This document shows positions 34,665 through 43,683 of a stretch of DNA of 64,000 bases, piece after piece; position 1 is the stretch's first letter, and each line of letters begins with the position of its first letter. This DNA is from Maribellus sp. CM-23 (lineage in GTDB: Bacteria; Bacteroidota; Bacteroidia; Bacteroidales; Prolixibacteraceae). Position numbers and translations under genes: made by a program. The notes under the pieces were generated by a model that saw only the letters and a list, made by a program, of their open reading frames with translations, was not told where the DNA came from and did not search any database. Location of the stretch: assembly GCF_021354595.1 (NCBI RefSeq), contig NZ_JADWYJ010000002.1:62001-126000 (forward strand). Reading direction: 5' to 3'.

Positions 34665-35309
34665 ATGAGCGAACCATTATTTTCAAAGAAAAATTTAAAA
34701 CTGTTATCCGATCCGCTGAATAGCAGCAACCCGATTACCGTGCAGGTATTGGGAATCTGCTCGGCACTGGCGGTAACAGCCCAGCTAAAACCTGCCGTGG
34801 TAATGTCGATCTCGGTTACCATCGTTTTAGCTTTTGCAAACGTTATTATTTCGTTGTTGAGAAATACCATCCCTAACCGGATTCGTATTATTGTTCAGCT
34901 GGTGGTTATCGCTTCATTGGTAATTCTGGTTGACCAGATTCTAAAAGCCTATGTTTACGACGTAAGCAAGCAATTATCGGTATTTGTTGGTTTGATTATT
35001 ACCAACTGTATCATCATGGGACGGCTCGAAGCTTTTGCCCTGGGTAACCGCCCGTGGCAATCATTCCTTGATGGTATCGGAAACGGTGCCGGTTATGCAG
35101 TAATATTAATCATTGTTGGTTTCTTCCGCGAGCTGCTTGGCTCCGGTTCGGTATTCGGCTTCCAGGTTATTCCTGACAGCTGGTACATTACAAACGGTGG
35201 TTTCTATGCGAACAACGGTATGATGATCCTGCCTCCGATGGCACTGATCACTGTTGGAATTATTATATGGGTACAACGTAGCCGTAATCGTAAACTAATT
35301 GAAAACTAA
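34665..35309 (+). CDS. nqrD: Na+-translocating NADH:quinone reductase subunit D
   Basis: A 214-aa membrane protein with six helices. It starts [20 protein letters not shown] and has [11 protein letters not shown], the [16 protein letters not shown] motif with the Cys that helps bind an iron centre shared with NqrE, and a late [14 protein letters not shown]. It forms the membrane core of the pump with NqrE. It is 3 bp behind nqrC and 20 bp before nqrE. Confidence 0.95.
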   Translation: MSEPLFSKKNLKLLSDPLNSSNPITVQVLGICSALAVTAQLKPAVVMSISVTIVLAFANVIISLLRNTIPNRIRIIVQLVVIASLVILVDQILKAYVYDVSKQLSVFVGLIITNCIIMGRLEAFALGNRPWQSFLDGIGNGAGYAVILIIVGFFRELLGSGSVFGFQVIPDSWYITNGGFYANNGMMILPPMALITVGIIIWVQRSRNRKLIEN

Positions 35310-35329
35310 CCCATAGAAATCAGATTATC

Positions 35330-35947
35330 ATGGAAAATCTAATAAATTTATTTGTTAAGTCGATTTTCATCGAAAACATGGTATTTGCCTACTTCCTGGG
35401 CATGTGTTCATACCTTGCAGTTTCGAAAAAAGTGAGTACGGCTGCCGGATTGGGAATAGCAGTAATTTTTGTGTTGGGTATTACCGTTCCGGTTGACTAC
35501 CTGCTCGAAAACTACGTATTAAAAGAAGGAGCACTTACGTGGCTCAGCCCTTCGCTGGCTGACGTGGATTTAAGCTTCTTGTCTTTTATCATGTTTATTG
35601 CCATCATTGCATCAATGGTACAGTTGGTGGAAATGGTAGTGGAGAAATTCGCTCCCGTTCTTTACACCCAGCTGGGAATTTTCCTTCCTCTTATTGCTGT
35701 TAACTGTGCAATTTTGGGAGGTTCGCTATTTATGCAGCAAAAAGCCTTTGTAAACATTGGCGAAGCGTCGGTTTATGGTTTAGGTTCGGGTGTAGGCTGG
35801 TTCCTGGCTATTGTTGGCGTTGCCGCTATCCGTGAAAAAATTGAATATTCCAATGTACCGGCTCCCTTGCGTGGGCTGGGTATCACCTTCATTGTTACAG
35901 GCTTAATGGGGATGGCATTCATGGGATTCATGGGTATTAAATTGTAA
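35330..35947 (+). CDS. nqrE: Na+-translocating NADH:quinone reductase subunit E
   Basis: A 205-aa membrane protein with six helices, a paralogue of NqrD in inverted topology. It starts [23 protein letters not shown], cut here to [13 protein letters not shown], which carries one iron-ligand Cys. The other is in [32 protein letters not shown] and a hydrophobic C-terminus follow. Together NqrD and NqrE hold the 2Fe-2S centre in the membrane. Confidence 0.95.
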   Translation: MENLINLFVKSIFIENMVFAYFLGMCSYLAVSKKVSTAAGLGIAVIFVLGITVPVDYLLENYVLKEGALTWLSPSLADVDLSFLSFIMFIAIIASMVQLVEMVVEKFAPVLYTQLGIFLPLIAVNCAILGGSLFMQQKAFVNIGEASVYGLGSGVGWFLAIVGVAAIREKIEYSNVPAPLRGLGITFIVTGLMGMAFMGFMGIKL

Positions 35948-35968
35948 AATTGAATAAACAAACGGACA

Positions 35969-37237
35969 ATGATAATACTATCGACAACAACTGTAGTTCT
36001 TGCCAGTGTAGTGGTTTTCCTGAGCGTTATTATTCTTTTGGTGGCCATCTTGCTTTATGTCAAGAAAAAACTTACTCCGTCGGGATCTGTTAAGGTAAAC
36101 ATCAACGAAGGAGACGTAGTTTTGGAAACCGAACCGGGAAACACCCTTCTTACTACGTTGGGAAACAATAAAATTCTTCTGCCATCAGCTTGTGGTGGCG
36201 GTGGTACCTGCGGTATGTGCCGTTGCCAGGTAGAATCGGGAGGCGGGTCTATCCTTCCTACCGAAACCGGCTTCTTCACCCGCAAAGAACAAAATGAAAA
36301 CTGGCGTTTGGCTTGCCAGGTAAAAGTGAAGGAAGACATGGCCATTGAAGTGCCTCACGAAGTGATGGGCGTGAAAAAATGGGAATGTACCGTGGTTTCG
36401 AACCACAACGTGGCAACCTTCATCAAAGAATTTGTGGTGAAACTTCCGGAAGGCGAAATACTCGACTTTAAATCAGGAGGATATATCCAGATTGATGTTC
36501 CCAAAGTGGATGTCAACTTCAAGGATATGGACATTGAGGAAGAATACCGCGAAGAGTGGGAAAAATTCGGCATGTTTGATTTGGTAATGAAAAACCCGGA
36601 ACCAACCTTCCGTGCTTATTCAATGGCCAACCACCCAGCCGAAGGAAACATTGTAATGCTGAACATACGTATTGCAACCCCACCGTGGGATCGCGCCAGC
36701 AACGGCTTTAAAAAGGTAAATCCGGGTATTTGTTCATCGTATATCTTTAACCTGAAACCGGGTGATAAAGTAACCATATCGGGTCCTTACGGAGAATTCT
36801 TCCTGAAAGACAACGACAGCGAAATGATGTTTGTGGGCGGTGGTGCCGGTATGGCCCCGATGCGTTCGCATTTGTTCCACCTGTTCCATACGGTTAAAGA
36901 AGCCAAAAAGAAAGTTACTTTCTGGTACGGAGCACGTTCGTGGAAAGAAGTTTTCTATTACGACCAGTTCAGAGCTATAGAAAAGAACTTCCCGAATTTT
37001 GAGTTCCACCTGGCTCTCGACAAACCAGACCCTGCTGCCGATGAATTGGGCGTTAGTTACAAAACTGGTTTTGTGCACCAGGTAATTCACGACAACTACC
37101 TGAGCCAGCACGAAGAGCCCGAAGAAATCGATTTCTACATGTGTGGCCCGCCAATGATGAACGATGCCGTACAAAAAATGCTTTACAACCTGGGTGTTCC
37201 GGACGAGAACGTATTGTTCGACGATTTCGGAAGCTAA
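35969..37237 (+). CDS. nqrF: Na+-translocating NADH:quinone reductase subunit F
   Basis: A 422-aa NADH-oxidising subunit with one N-terminal membrane helix (about 5-30). A 2Fe-2S ferredoxin domain follows (Cys in LPSACGGGGTCGMCRC and a later ACQVKV), then an FAD domain (FRAYSMANHP, PGICSSYIF) and an NADH domain (FVGGGAGMAPMRSHLF, CGPPMMNDAV). Electrons enter here and pass to the NqrD/E iron centre. All cluster ligands are present. A terminator 25 bp downstream ends the operon. Confidence 0.96.
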   Translation: MIILSTTTVVLASVVVFLSVIILLVAILLYVKKKLTPSGSVKVNINEGDVVLETEPGNTLLTTLGNNKILLPSACGGGGTCGMCRCQVESGGGSILPTETGFFTRKEQNENWRLACQVKVKEDMAIEVPHEVMGVKKWECTVVSNHNVATFIKEFVVKLPEGEILDFKSGGYIQIDVPKVDVNFKDMDIEEEYREEWEKFGMFDLVMKNPEPTFRAYSMANHPAEGNIVMLNIRIATPPWDRASNGFKKVNPGICSSYIFNLKPGDKVTISGPYGEFFLKDNDSEMMFVGGGAGMAPMRSHLFHLFHTVKEAKKKVTFWYGARSWKEVFYYDQFRAIEKNFPNFEFHLALDKPDPAADELGVSYKTGFVHQVIHDNYLSQHEEPEEIDFYMCGPPMMNDAVQKMLYNLGVPDENVLFDDFGS

Positions 37238-37262
37238 TTCAGCAAAGTATTTCAAAAAATAT

Positions 37263-37296
37263 AAAAGCCACTTCTCAATTGAGAGAGGTGGCTTTT
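37263..37296 (+). terminator. Intrinsic terminator of the nqr operon
   Basis: AAAGCCAC and GTGGCTTT arms with an inner CTC-AATT-GAG stem, followed by TTTTTC. It lies just past the nqrF stop. Confidence 0.85.
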
Positions 37297-37456
37297 TCTT
37301 TACCTACTTCCAGATCCTCAAACAATGAACTATCATGAAAACTCTCCCACCCTTTTTCTAACCTCACCGCCCACATTTTCGTAAACCCGGGTGCATTGCA
37401 CTTCTATTTTGAGAGTTGCAGATAAACGAAGTATCAACTAACTAAAATTCATAGCC

Positions 37457-38221
37457 ATGGAAAATCATTATTACCTGGTTGCTACTCCCGAATCGCTGAT
37501 CGCATCGCACCTTAGGCCGTTTGAATTTGGAAACTACCTGGCTGTAGGTACCAGGAAAAACCTGCGTTCGCAGTCGGTATACTTTGAAATCGATCCTTCG
37601 AAAGTTGAATTGCCGCTGGATTATGTAGAAGAAAAGCTCGTACCCTATGAAAACGGAGAACCCAAAAGATCGGTTTATTTATCCATCTACAGGGTGTTTG
37701 AATCCATTCCGCTTGATGCCTTAAAGAATCTCTACCTGGCCACCGACGATGGTAAAGTACTGGAAATACACGCCGCCGAATATGTAGCCAAAACCACAAA
37801 GGATATTCATTTGTACCAGCAATACAATCCGTTTTCTACCATGGTAGCCAGTAAACTCAATCCTGCCGAATTTATTCAGCACCTCACCAACGGTTCAACA
37901 CCGGTTTCGGTGCCCAAACTGTTTTTTGTAGAGTTGCAGCTCAACCAATTGGCGAACGACCCTACCCTGCCACTTAACAACCTGCCGTACCGAAATCCGG
38001 CTCACCTGCGCGAGTGCCTGATAAAGTTGAATGAAACATCGGAACGACTCACCAAAACCGTGCTTCGGGTACGACAAAGCGAACTGCCCTACCGCACCAT
38101 TGAAGACGGCTTTTTTATCGGCGACAGCAAGAGCTTCTTGTTCTATCCTTTTCCCAGTCAAAAAGAACTGGAATCCACCTACTTTTCATGGTGGAGATCA
38201 GCTTTGGTGCAACATTTTTAA
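37457..38221 (+). CDS. Conserved-looking cytoplasmic protein of unknown function
   Basis: A 254-aa protein with no signal peptide or membrane helix. It begins MENHYYLVATPESLIASHLR and looks alpha/beta, with segments such as LAVGTRKNLRSQSVYFEID and SVYLSIYRVFESIPLDAL. No catalytic motif or known family is recognisable. Codon use resembles its neighbours and the frame is uninterrupted, so I take it as a real gene. The upstream gap holds a small hairpin GTGC-ATT-GCAC (about 37391-37401). It lies between the nqr operon and the hydrogenase gene, 171 bp from the latter, perhaps with separate promoters. Confidence 0.65.
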   Translation: MENHYYLVATPESLIASHLRPFEFGNYLAVGTRKNLRSQSVYFEIDPSKVELPLDYVEEKLVPYENGEPKRSVYLSIYRVFESIPLDALKNLYLATDDGKVLEIHAAEYVAKTTKDIHLYQQYNPFSTMVASKLNPAEFIQHLTNGSTPVSVPKLFFVELQLNQLANDPTLPLNNLPYRNPAHLRECLIKLNETSERLTKTVLRVRQSELPYRTIEDGFFIGDSKSFLFYPFPSQKELESTYFSWWRSALVQHF

Positions 38222-38357
38222 CGGACAGAAAAAAGGGCTATTAAGTATTAAATCAGGACATTATTCATTTAAGTGAACTTAAAATACAATTTCGTTAACC
38301 CAGTCTTAACTAGTATCGGCAAATTAAAGAATCGAATGATGGACGTTTAAAAAATAC

Positions 38358-38365
38358 TACTTTTG
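38358..38365 (+). promoter_or_regulatory. -7 element (TACTTTTG) of the hydrogenase gene
   Basis: An exact match to TAnnTTTG, 27 bp before the ATG at 38393. No TTTG is seen at the -33 position, so this may be a weak or activator-dependent promoter. Confidence 0.45.
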
Positions 38366-38392
38366 CGCCATCAAAAACATCAAAGCAGGGAA

Positions 38393-39814
38393 ATGGGCTA
38401 TACAAGCAACACACACATCATCCGCCGTGAACTTCTACGACAGATTGTACAACTTTTTGCCGATGGCCGGCTGGAAGACGAGATCGATCGGATTCCGATA
38501 AAAATGGCACCCAAGAGAAAGCCTGCGCAGCATCGCTGTTGTATCCACAAGGAAAGAGCAGTGATCAAATACAAAATGTTTCCCCTGCTGGGATTTACAG
38601 TCGATGAAGAGCAAGACGAACTTACGCCGCTTCGTTATTATGCCAAGCAGGCCAAAGAACGCCCTTCGTTAAAAAACGAAATACTTACCGTAGTTGACGA
38701 AGCCTGCACCAGTTGTGTGAAAGCGCAGTACGTAGTAAGTAATTTGTGCCGTGGCTGCGTGGCACGCCCTTGTATCATGAATTGCCCGAAAGGCGCAGTA
38801 AGCATGCAAAACGGCCAGGCAAAAATCGATCCCACCAGCTGTATCAATTGTGGCATTTGTATGAAACAGTGCCAGTACCACGCCATTATTCACGTGCCTA
38901 TTCCATGTGAAGCGGCATGTCCGGTTGGTGCTATTTCGAAAGACGAATACGGCGTGGAGCGCATCGACGATGACAAGTGTATCTATTGCGGGAAATGCCT
39001 CGTAGCTTGTCCGTTTGGCAGTATTTTCGAAGTCAGCCAGATCATTGATGTGATGATGGCCATCCGCAACGAAGAACACCTCACTGCTTTGTTTGCACCG
39101 GCCATACACGGACAGTTCGACCTTACCACCGGGCAGATTGAAAGCCTGCTCAAAGAAATCGGTTTTAACGAAGTGGTGGAAGTGGCCGATGGTGCCCGTC
39201 AAACTGTAATTCATGAATCGGCCGAGTTTGCCGAGCGCATTGAACATGGACAGCCTTTTATGACCACCAGTTGTTGCCCCAGTTACGTCGAAGCTGTAGA
39301 CAAGCATGTTCCCGGTCTTCGCCCCTTTGTGTCTGACACTCCGTCGCCCATGATGTATGCCGCAGATATTGCCAGAAAAGAATATCCGGGAACCAAGACC
39401 GTTTTTATCGGCCCGTGTATTGGCAAACGAAAAGAAGCCCGCAAAAACGACAAAGTAGACCTGGTATTATCGTTTGAAGAGCTGAATGCCATGATCGTGG
39501 CACTGGATATCGACCTTGGCAATTTGGCTGACAATGAAAAACGCAATAACGCCAAAACACTGGACCGTGGCTTTGCCTTGTCAGGAGGAGTGGCTGCCGC
39601 AGTGAAAGCCGAACGCCCCGACATAAAAATTGACGAACTGGCCATAAACGGCATCGATAAAAAAGCGTTGGGAATGCTGAAAGCCTATGCTAAAGGAAAA
39701 GCACCTGCCAATTTTATTGAAGTTATGTGTTGCGAGGGTGGCTGTATAAACGGCCCGGCCTCACTGGGCGAATTAGCCGGAAACCGCAAGCTTTTCAATG
39801 TAAACCTGAAATAG
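38393..39814 (+). CDS. Monomeric [FeFe] hydrogenase, group-B-like
   Basis: A 473-aa protein from the ATG at 38393; the longer frame opens at a TTG. The N-terminal half is Cys-rich: CTSCVKAQ, LCRGCVARPCIMNC, then two 4Fe-4S motifs CINCGICMKQC and CIYCGKCLVAC. The H-cluster domain has L1 TTSCCPSY (Cys294, Cys295), L2 IGPCIGKRKE (Cys342) and L3 EVMCCEGGCINGP (Cys447 and Cys451 as expected ligands, with an extra Cys446). L1 and L3 differ from group A HydA and fit group B enzymes of anaerobic Bacteroidota and Clostridia. It makes or uses H2 with ferredoxin. The maturases HydE, HydF and HydG are not in this window. It appears to be transcribed alone. Confidence 0.9.
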   Translation: MGYTSNTHIIRRELLRQIVQLFADGRLEDEIDRIPIKMAPKRKPAQHRCCIHKERAVIKYKMFPLLGFTVDEEQDELTPLRYYAKQAKERPSLKNEILTVVDEACTSCVKAQYVVSNLCRGCVARPCIMNCPKGAVSMQNGQAKIDPTSCINCGICMKQCQYHAIIHVPIPCEAACPVGAISKDEYGVERIDDDKCIYCGKCLVACPFGSIFEVSQIIDVMMAIRNEEHLTALFAPAIHGQFDLTTGQIESLLKEIGFNEVVEVADGARQTVIHESAEFAERIEHGQPFMTTSCCPSYVEAVDKHVPGLRPFVSDTPSPMMYAADIARKEYPGTKTVFIGPCIGKRKEARKNDKVDLVLSFEELNAMIVALDIDLGNLADNEKRNNAKTLDRGFALSGGVAAAVKAERPDIKIDELAINGIDKKALGMLKAYAKGKAPANFIEVMCCEGGCINGPASLGELAGNRKLFNVNLK

Positions 39815-39822
39815 TAGCATAA

Positions 39823-39851
39823 AAAAGCCGTTCCCAAAAGGAAACGGCTTC
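39823..39851 (+). terminator. Intrinsic terminator after the hydrogenase gene
   Basis: AAGCCGTT-CC and GG-AACGGCTT arms with an AAAA loop, preceded by A-rich and followed by weakly T-rich DNA. The GH109-like gene converges from the right (stop at 39877), so it may serve both. Confidence 0.7.
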
Positions 39852-39876
39852 CATTAATTCTATGAAAATTATACTA

Positions 39877-41364
39877 CTAAACGCTTAGCTGTCCTTCAGC
39901 GTTGGCATCTACAAGATTGCGTACTTTAGTGTTTCCTCCGCCGGCTGAGAAATCAGGTTCAACCGGTTTGTTCGTTTTCCATGCTCCACGTGTGAAGTCA
40001 GGAATTTCAATTGGCTTTGAGCCATTGGCGATCGACCATTCACTTAGAGGCCAAATACTACTCCAGGCTGCAGCATCGTAAACATCCATATCAACCGGAA
40101 GCCCGTTGCGCAGGCAATCGATCAAACGCCAGTCCATGATAAAGTCCATACCTCCGTGTCCGCCTACTTGTTTGGCCATTTCGCCTACCCTGCGAACAAT
40201 TTCCGGAGTATATTTTTCTTCCAGCTCTTTTCTCTTGGCCTCGTCAGCCACGCTGTGACCAAAAGCGATATGTTCCAAAGGCCATTTCTGGGCAAAGCAC
40301 TTGGTACCACTTAACATATGTATTCTTGAATACGGACGGGGTGATGAAATATCGTGCTGAATAAGAATGGTTCTTCCCTTGTTGGTGCGGATCATTTGCA
40401 TGTCCATGTTTCCACGCATTTCCAACCCAACAAACTGTTCAAAGAACGGATCTTCCTTCGCCTTTTCTTCTATTCTGTTTTTCAGTGTAAAATCGTTTGA
40501 GATCATGGCTGTCAGGTAATCCATTTTATCGCCACGGTTGATATTCATTGCCTGGCAAATCGGACCAAGTCCGTGAGTTGGATAAACATTGGCCTGGTGG
40601 GTGTTCTCGCGCAAACGCCACATCTTGTAATAAGCACCGTCCGACATTTGTTCGTCCTTCGGTTTGTTGAAATGCCAGTAATCCAAATCATGAATATAGG
40701 CACCTTCGCCATGAATCAGGTCACCAAAAACACCCTGGCGAACCATGTTCAAAGTAAGCAGTTCAAAAAAATCGTAGCAACAGTTCTCGAGAATAACACA
40801 GTGTTTTTTAGTACGTTCCGACGTTTCGACCATCTGCCAGCACTCGTCCATGGTTTTAGCAGCCGATACTTCCAGCGCAGCGTGCGCGCCACCTTCCATA
40901 GCAGCAATTCCTACCGGCACGTGCCATTCCCAGGGAGTAGCGGTATAAATCAAATCGCAGATTCCATCTGCTGCCAGCTTTTTAAATTCAGTTTCGCTGC
41001 CAACATATTCTTTGGCTTTTGGCAAACCGGCTTCGGCAAGTATTTTTTGCGCTCCGTCAACGGCCGATTGTCTTACATCGCACAAGGCCACAATTTCAAC
41101 GCCATCAATGTAAGTCATTCTTTTTACAGCACCCGAGCCGCGGTCGCCAATTCCAACAAAACCAACCCGCACTTTGTCGAGTTTTGGTGCAGCATAACCA
41201 CACATATTGAAATTCATGGCCGGAACACGCTCCGCCGATTCGCGGATGAATTTTACCTTTTCTTCATCCGATGTTGTGTTGCACGAACTCAACAAAGGAG
41301 TGGTTGCAGCAACACCGGCTCCCATACCAATGTGCTTCAGAAACGTTCTACGATTTGTACTCAT
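39877..41364 (-). CDS. GH109-like Gfo/Idh/MocA protein, Tat-exported lipoprotein
   Basis: A 495-aa protein. The N-terminus carries a twin-arginine signal (NRRTFLKHIG) and a lipobox (LLSSC, Cys28), so it is folded with cofactor before export and then lipid-anchored. It has the Rossmann motif VRVGFVGIGDRGSGAV, IYTATPWEWHVPVG, ALEVSAAKTMDECW, and a long insert with NVYPTHGLGPICQAMNINRGD. This pattern fits GH109, where bound NAD+ drives retaining glycoside cleavage (alpha-N-acetylgalactosaminidase in studied cases). The substrate here is inferred only. It is followed on the same strand by no gene; a transporter gene lies upstream. Confidence 0.85.
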   Translation of the reverse strand: MSTNRRTFLKHIGMGAGVAATTPLLSSCNTTSDEEKVKFIRESAERVPAMNFNMCGYAAPKLDKVRVGFVGIGDRGSGAVKRMTYIDGVEIVALCDVRQSAVDGAQKILAEAGLPKAKEYVGSETEFKKLAADGICDLIYTATPWEWHVPVGIAAMEGGAHAALEVSAAKTMDECWQMVETSERTKKHCVILENCCYDFFELLTLNMVRQGVFGDLIHGEGAYIHDLDYWHFNKPKDEQMSDGAYYKMWRLRENTHQANVYPTHGLGPICQAMNINRGDKMDYLTAMISNDFTLKNRIEEKAKEDPFFEQFVGLEMRGNMDMQMIRTNKGRTILIQHDISSPRPYSRIHMLSGTKCFAQKWPLEHIAFGHSVADEAKRKELEEKYTPEIVRRVGEMAKQVGGHGGMDFIMDWRLIDCLRNGLPVDMDVYDAAAWSSIWPLSEWSIANGSKPIEIPDFTRGAWKTNKPVEPDFSAGGGNTKVRNLVDANAEGQLSV

Positions 41365-41470
41365 TACAATAATAAATTATAGATATTATACAGAATATAT
41401 GTCAAACTTATTAAATTTTTTCCAAAGATTGTTTTAATCAATGAAAAAATTTATGACTTTTATACACCCT

Positions 41471-43009
41471 CTATTTGATTGCAGCGGCAGCCCAATCAGG
41501 AAAGACAGAAACATCGATGTCAAAAACCACTGTACCCCAGAAATACATAATAAGTGTGGCAATAATTATCCCGGCAAGATTTAGCAGAAACCCGGTACGA
41601 ACCATGTCTTTTACCTTGATTCGTTTGGTTCCGAAAATGATAGCATTGGGAGGCGTGGCTACCGGAAGCATAAACGCAAGAGAAGCTGCTAATGTGGCAG
41701 GAATCATCAACAACAGCGGATTTATTTTTATGGTAGTTGCCAGGCCTGCCAGAATCGGTAAAATCATTTCGGTGCTGGCCACATTCGAGGTTAGCTCGGT
41801 TAGGAACGACATCAGTGCAACATCAACAAAGGTAATGACAATGGGCTGAACATCGGCTAAACCAGCCATTTGCTGCCCAAACCAAACCGATAAACCCGAT
41901 TCTACAAATCCTTCGGCGAGTGCAAATCCACCTCCAAACAAAAGAATAATTCCCCAGGGCATCTTCCGGGTAGTTTCCCAGTCCATGATCCGCTCTCCTT
42001 TTTGAGACGCTGAAGGAATCATAAAAAGTATGGAGGAGATGAAAATAGCCACTGTTCCGTCGTTGATATAGGAAGGGGTTTCGAACAATTGCGACCAGCC
42101 GGGAATAACAAACGACTGAATACTAAACCCGCTTCGGAAGATCCACAAAAATGCCAGTATTGAAAAAAGCGCCAATACAATGCGTTCTTCGGGCTTCATT
42201 TTGCCCAAAGCCTTGTATTCTTTTTTAAAATCATCAATTTGCAGCTTCTCCCAGCTCTTTTTGGGCTTGTACATAAAATAAAGCAGCAACCAGGCGATAA
42301 TAAAAATCAGGACCGTAACCGGAAATGCAAAAATAAGCCAGTCGGCAAACGATATTTCAGGCATCTCAGGAAACATGATGTCCACCACACTAACGAGCAA
42401 TGGATTTGGCGGCGTACCCACCAGCGTAGAAATTCCGCCTATGGAAGATGAATAAGCAATACCTAGCAGCAAACCAATCGCATATTTTCCCATCTTCTTT
42501 TTACCCAGACTTTCTTCCAGTTTCATAATTATTGACAAAGCAATCGGGACCATCATCATGGCAGTAGCGGTGTTCGACATCCACATCGACAAAAAGGAAG
42601 TGGCAAGCATAAAACCCAGCAAAATCCGGCCGGGGCTGATTCCGAAAAGGATCAGAATTTTCAGTGCAATACGCCGGTGTAAATTCCAGCGTTCCATCGC
42701 AAACGCCACCAAAAAACCACCGATAAAAAGAAAGATCAGGTGATTAAAATACATGGCCGAAACCGTTTTGCCATCCACTACTCCGAAAAGCGGAAACAAA
42801 GCCACCGGCAACAAAGCCGTTACTGCCAGCGGAATAGCTTCCGTGATCCACCACGCAGCCATCAACAGGGCAATCGCAAAACAATAAGTAACCTGTGGAT
42901 TTCCGGGATCCAGATCAGCAAACAGGATAATAGATAAACTGATTAGCGGAGCAACTACCAGTGCAAGTATCGATGATTTCTTTTTAGCCGGTTCAGCAAG
43001 TTTAGGCAT
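41471..43009 (-). CDS. DASS/SLC13-family sodium:dicarboxylate or sulfate symporter
   Basis: A 512-aa membrane protein with 11-12 helices. It has the family region WWITEAIPLAVTALLP near residue 53, the first SNT motif in MWMSNTATAMMMVPIA, the central TPPNPLL, and a second half with FLTELTSNVASTEMILP (SNV where SNT is usual) and ATPPNAIIFG. These loops bind Na+ and the carboxylate. It would import C4-dicarboxylates, citrate or a similar anion driven by Na+, which matches a cell with an Na+-pumping NQR. It lies 106 bp upstream of the GH109-like gene, same strand. Confidence 0.9.
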   Translation of the reverse strand: MPKLAEPAKKKSSILALVVAPLISLSIILFADLDPGNPQVTYCFAIALLMAAWWITEAIPLAVTALLPVALFPLFGVVDGKTVSAMYFNHLIFLFIGGFLVAFAMERWNLHRRIALKILILFGISPGRILLGFMLATSFLSMWMSNTATAMMMVPIALSIIMKLEESLGKKKMGKYAIGLLLGIAYSSSIGGISTLVGTPPNPLLVSVVDIMFPEMPEISFADWLIFAFPVTVLIFIIAWLLLYFMYKPKKSWEKLQIDDFKKEYKALGKMKPEERIVLALFSILAFLWIFRSGFSIQSFVIPGWSQLFETPSYINDGTVAIFISSILFMIPSASQKGERIMDWETTRKMPWGIILLFGGGFALAEGFVESGLSVWFGQQMAGLADVQPIVITFVDVALMSFLTELTSNVASTEMILPILAGLATTIKINPLLLMIPATLAASLAFMLPVATPPNAIIFGTKRIKVKDMVRTGFLLNLAGIIIATLIMYFWGTVVFDIDVSVFPDWAAAAIK

Positions 43010-43257
43010 AACAGATCGTTCAGTTTGATTTGCCGTAAGTTAGCAAAAGATAAGTTGTACATCAATAAAAGAGATAAAGACAATCGGAAATTTCTTCGCC
43101 ACGCTCCTACAAAATCAGAAAGATGGAACACTGCAAGAATGCCTTCTGAGCTCCTCCGAAGAAAAATATATATGAACGGAAATTTACTATTTACCGCTAC
43201 ATTCCTTATCTTGATTTAAATTATGTGCTAAAAACAAATCATACAAAAAACATTACC

Positions 43258-43608
43258 ATGTACACTTATCGAGCAAAAGTTGACCGCGTTGTGGATGGAG
43301 ATACACTGGACCTGGTGATCGATCTTGGATTTAAAATAACAACGCTTCAACGCATCCGGCTTCGCGGAATTAATACCCCTGAAACATACAACGTAAAGAA
43401 AGACAGCGAAGAATACAAAAGTGGGATGGAAGCAAAGGAATACGTACTTAAACGCATGGAGGAAAACAAGTACGAAGTGATTGTGGAAACCAACAAGGAT
43501 GTGGGTAAGTTTGGGCGTTACATCGGGGTAATTCGTTTAGCTGACAGTTTGGTAAGCTTAAACGACGATCTGGTGGAAAAAGGCCTGGCTGTTGTTGCGG
43601 AATATTGA
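43258..43608 (+). CDS. Staphylococcal-nuclease-like (thermonuclease) domain protein
   Basis: A 116-aa protein from the ATG at 43258. It has the SNase pattern VDRVVDGDTLDLVIDLGF, IRLRGINTPETY (Arg and Glu of the active site), a GKFGRYIGVI segment and LNDDLVEKGLAVV. There is no signal peptide, so it would act inside the cell, unlike the secreted prototype. The compact domain is complete. It precedes a transporter gene by 75 bp on the same strand. Its role is unknown; small SNase proteins act on single-stranded or damaged nucleic acids. Confidence 0.85.
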   Translation: MYTYRAKVDRVVDGDTLDLVIDLGFKITTLQRIRLRGINTPETYNVKKDSEEYKSGMEAKEYVLKRMEENKYEVIVETNKDVGKFGRYIGVIRLADSLVSLNDDLVEKGLAVVAEY

Positions 43609-43683
43609 TCAGAACAATTGACAGAATAACATAAAACATTTTATCTTCGATCTGTCTTATAGTATTACAAGATTGATTCTTTT

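Noticed and set aside
39877..43009. GH109-like gene plus DASS transporter as a dedicated polysaccharide-use locus
   Set aside because: No SusC/SusD, regulator or further glycosidase is nearby, and the 106-bp gap gives only weak support for joint function.
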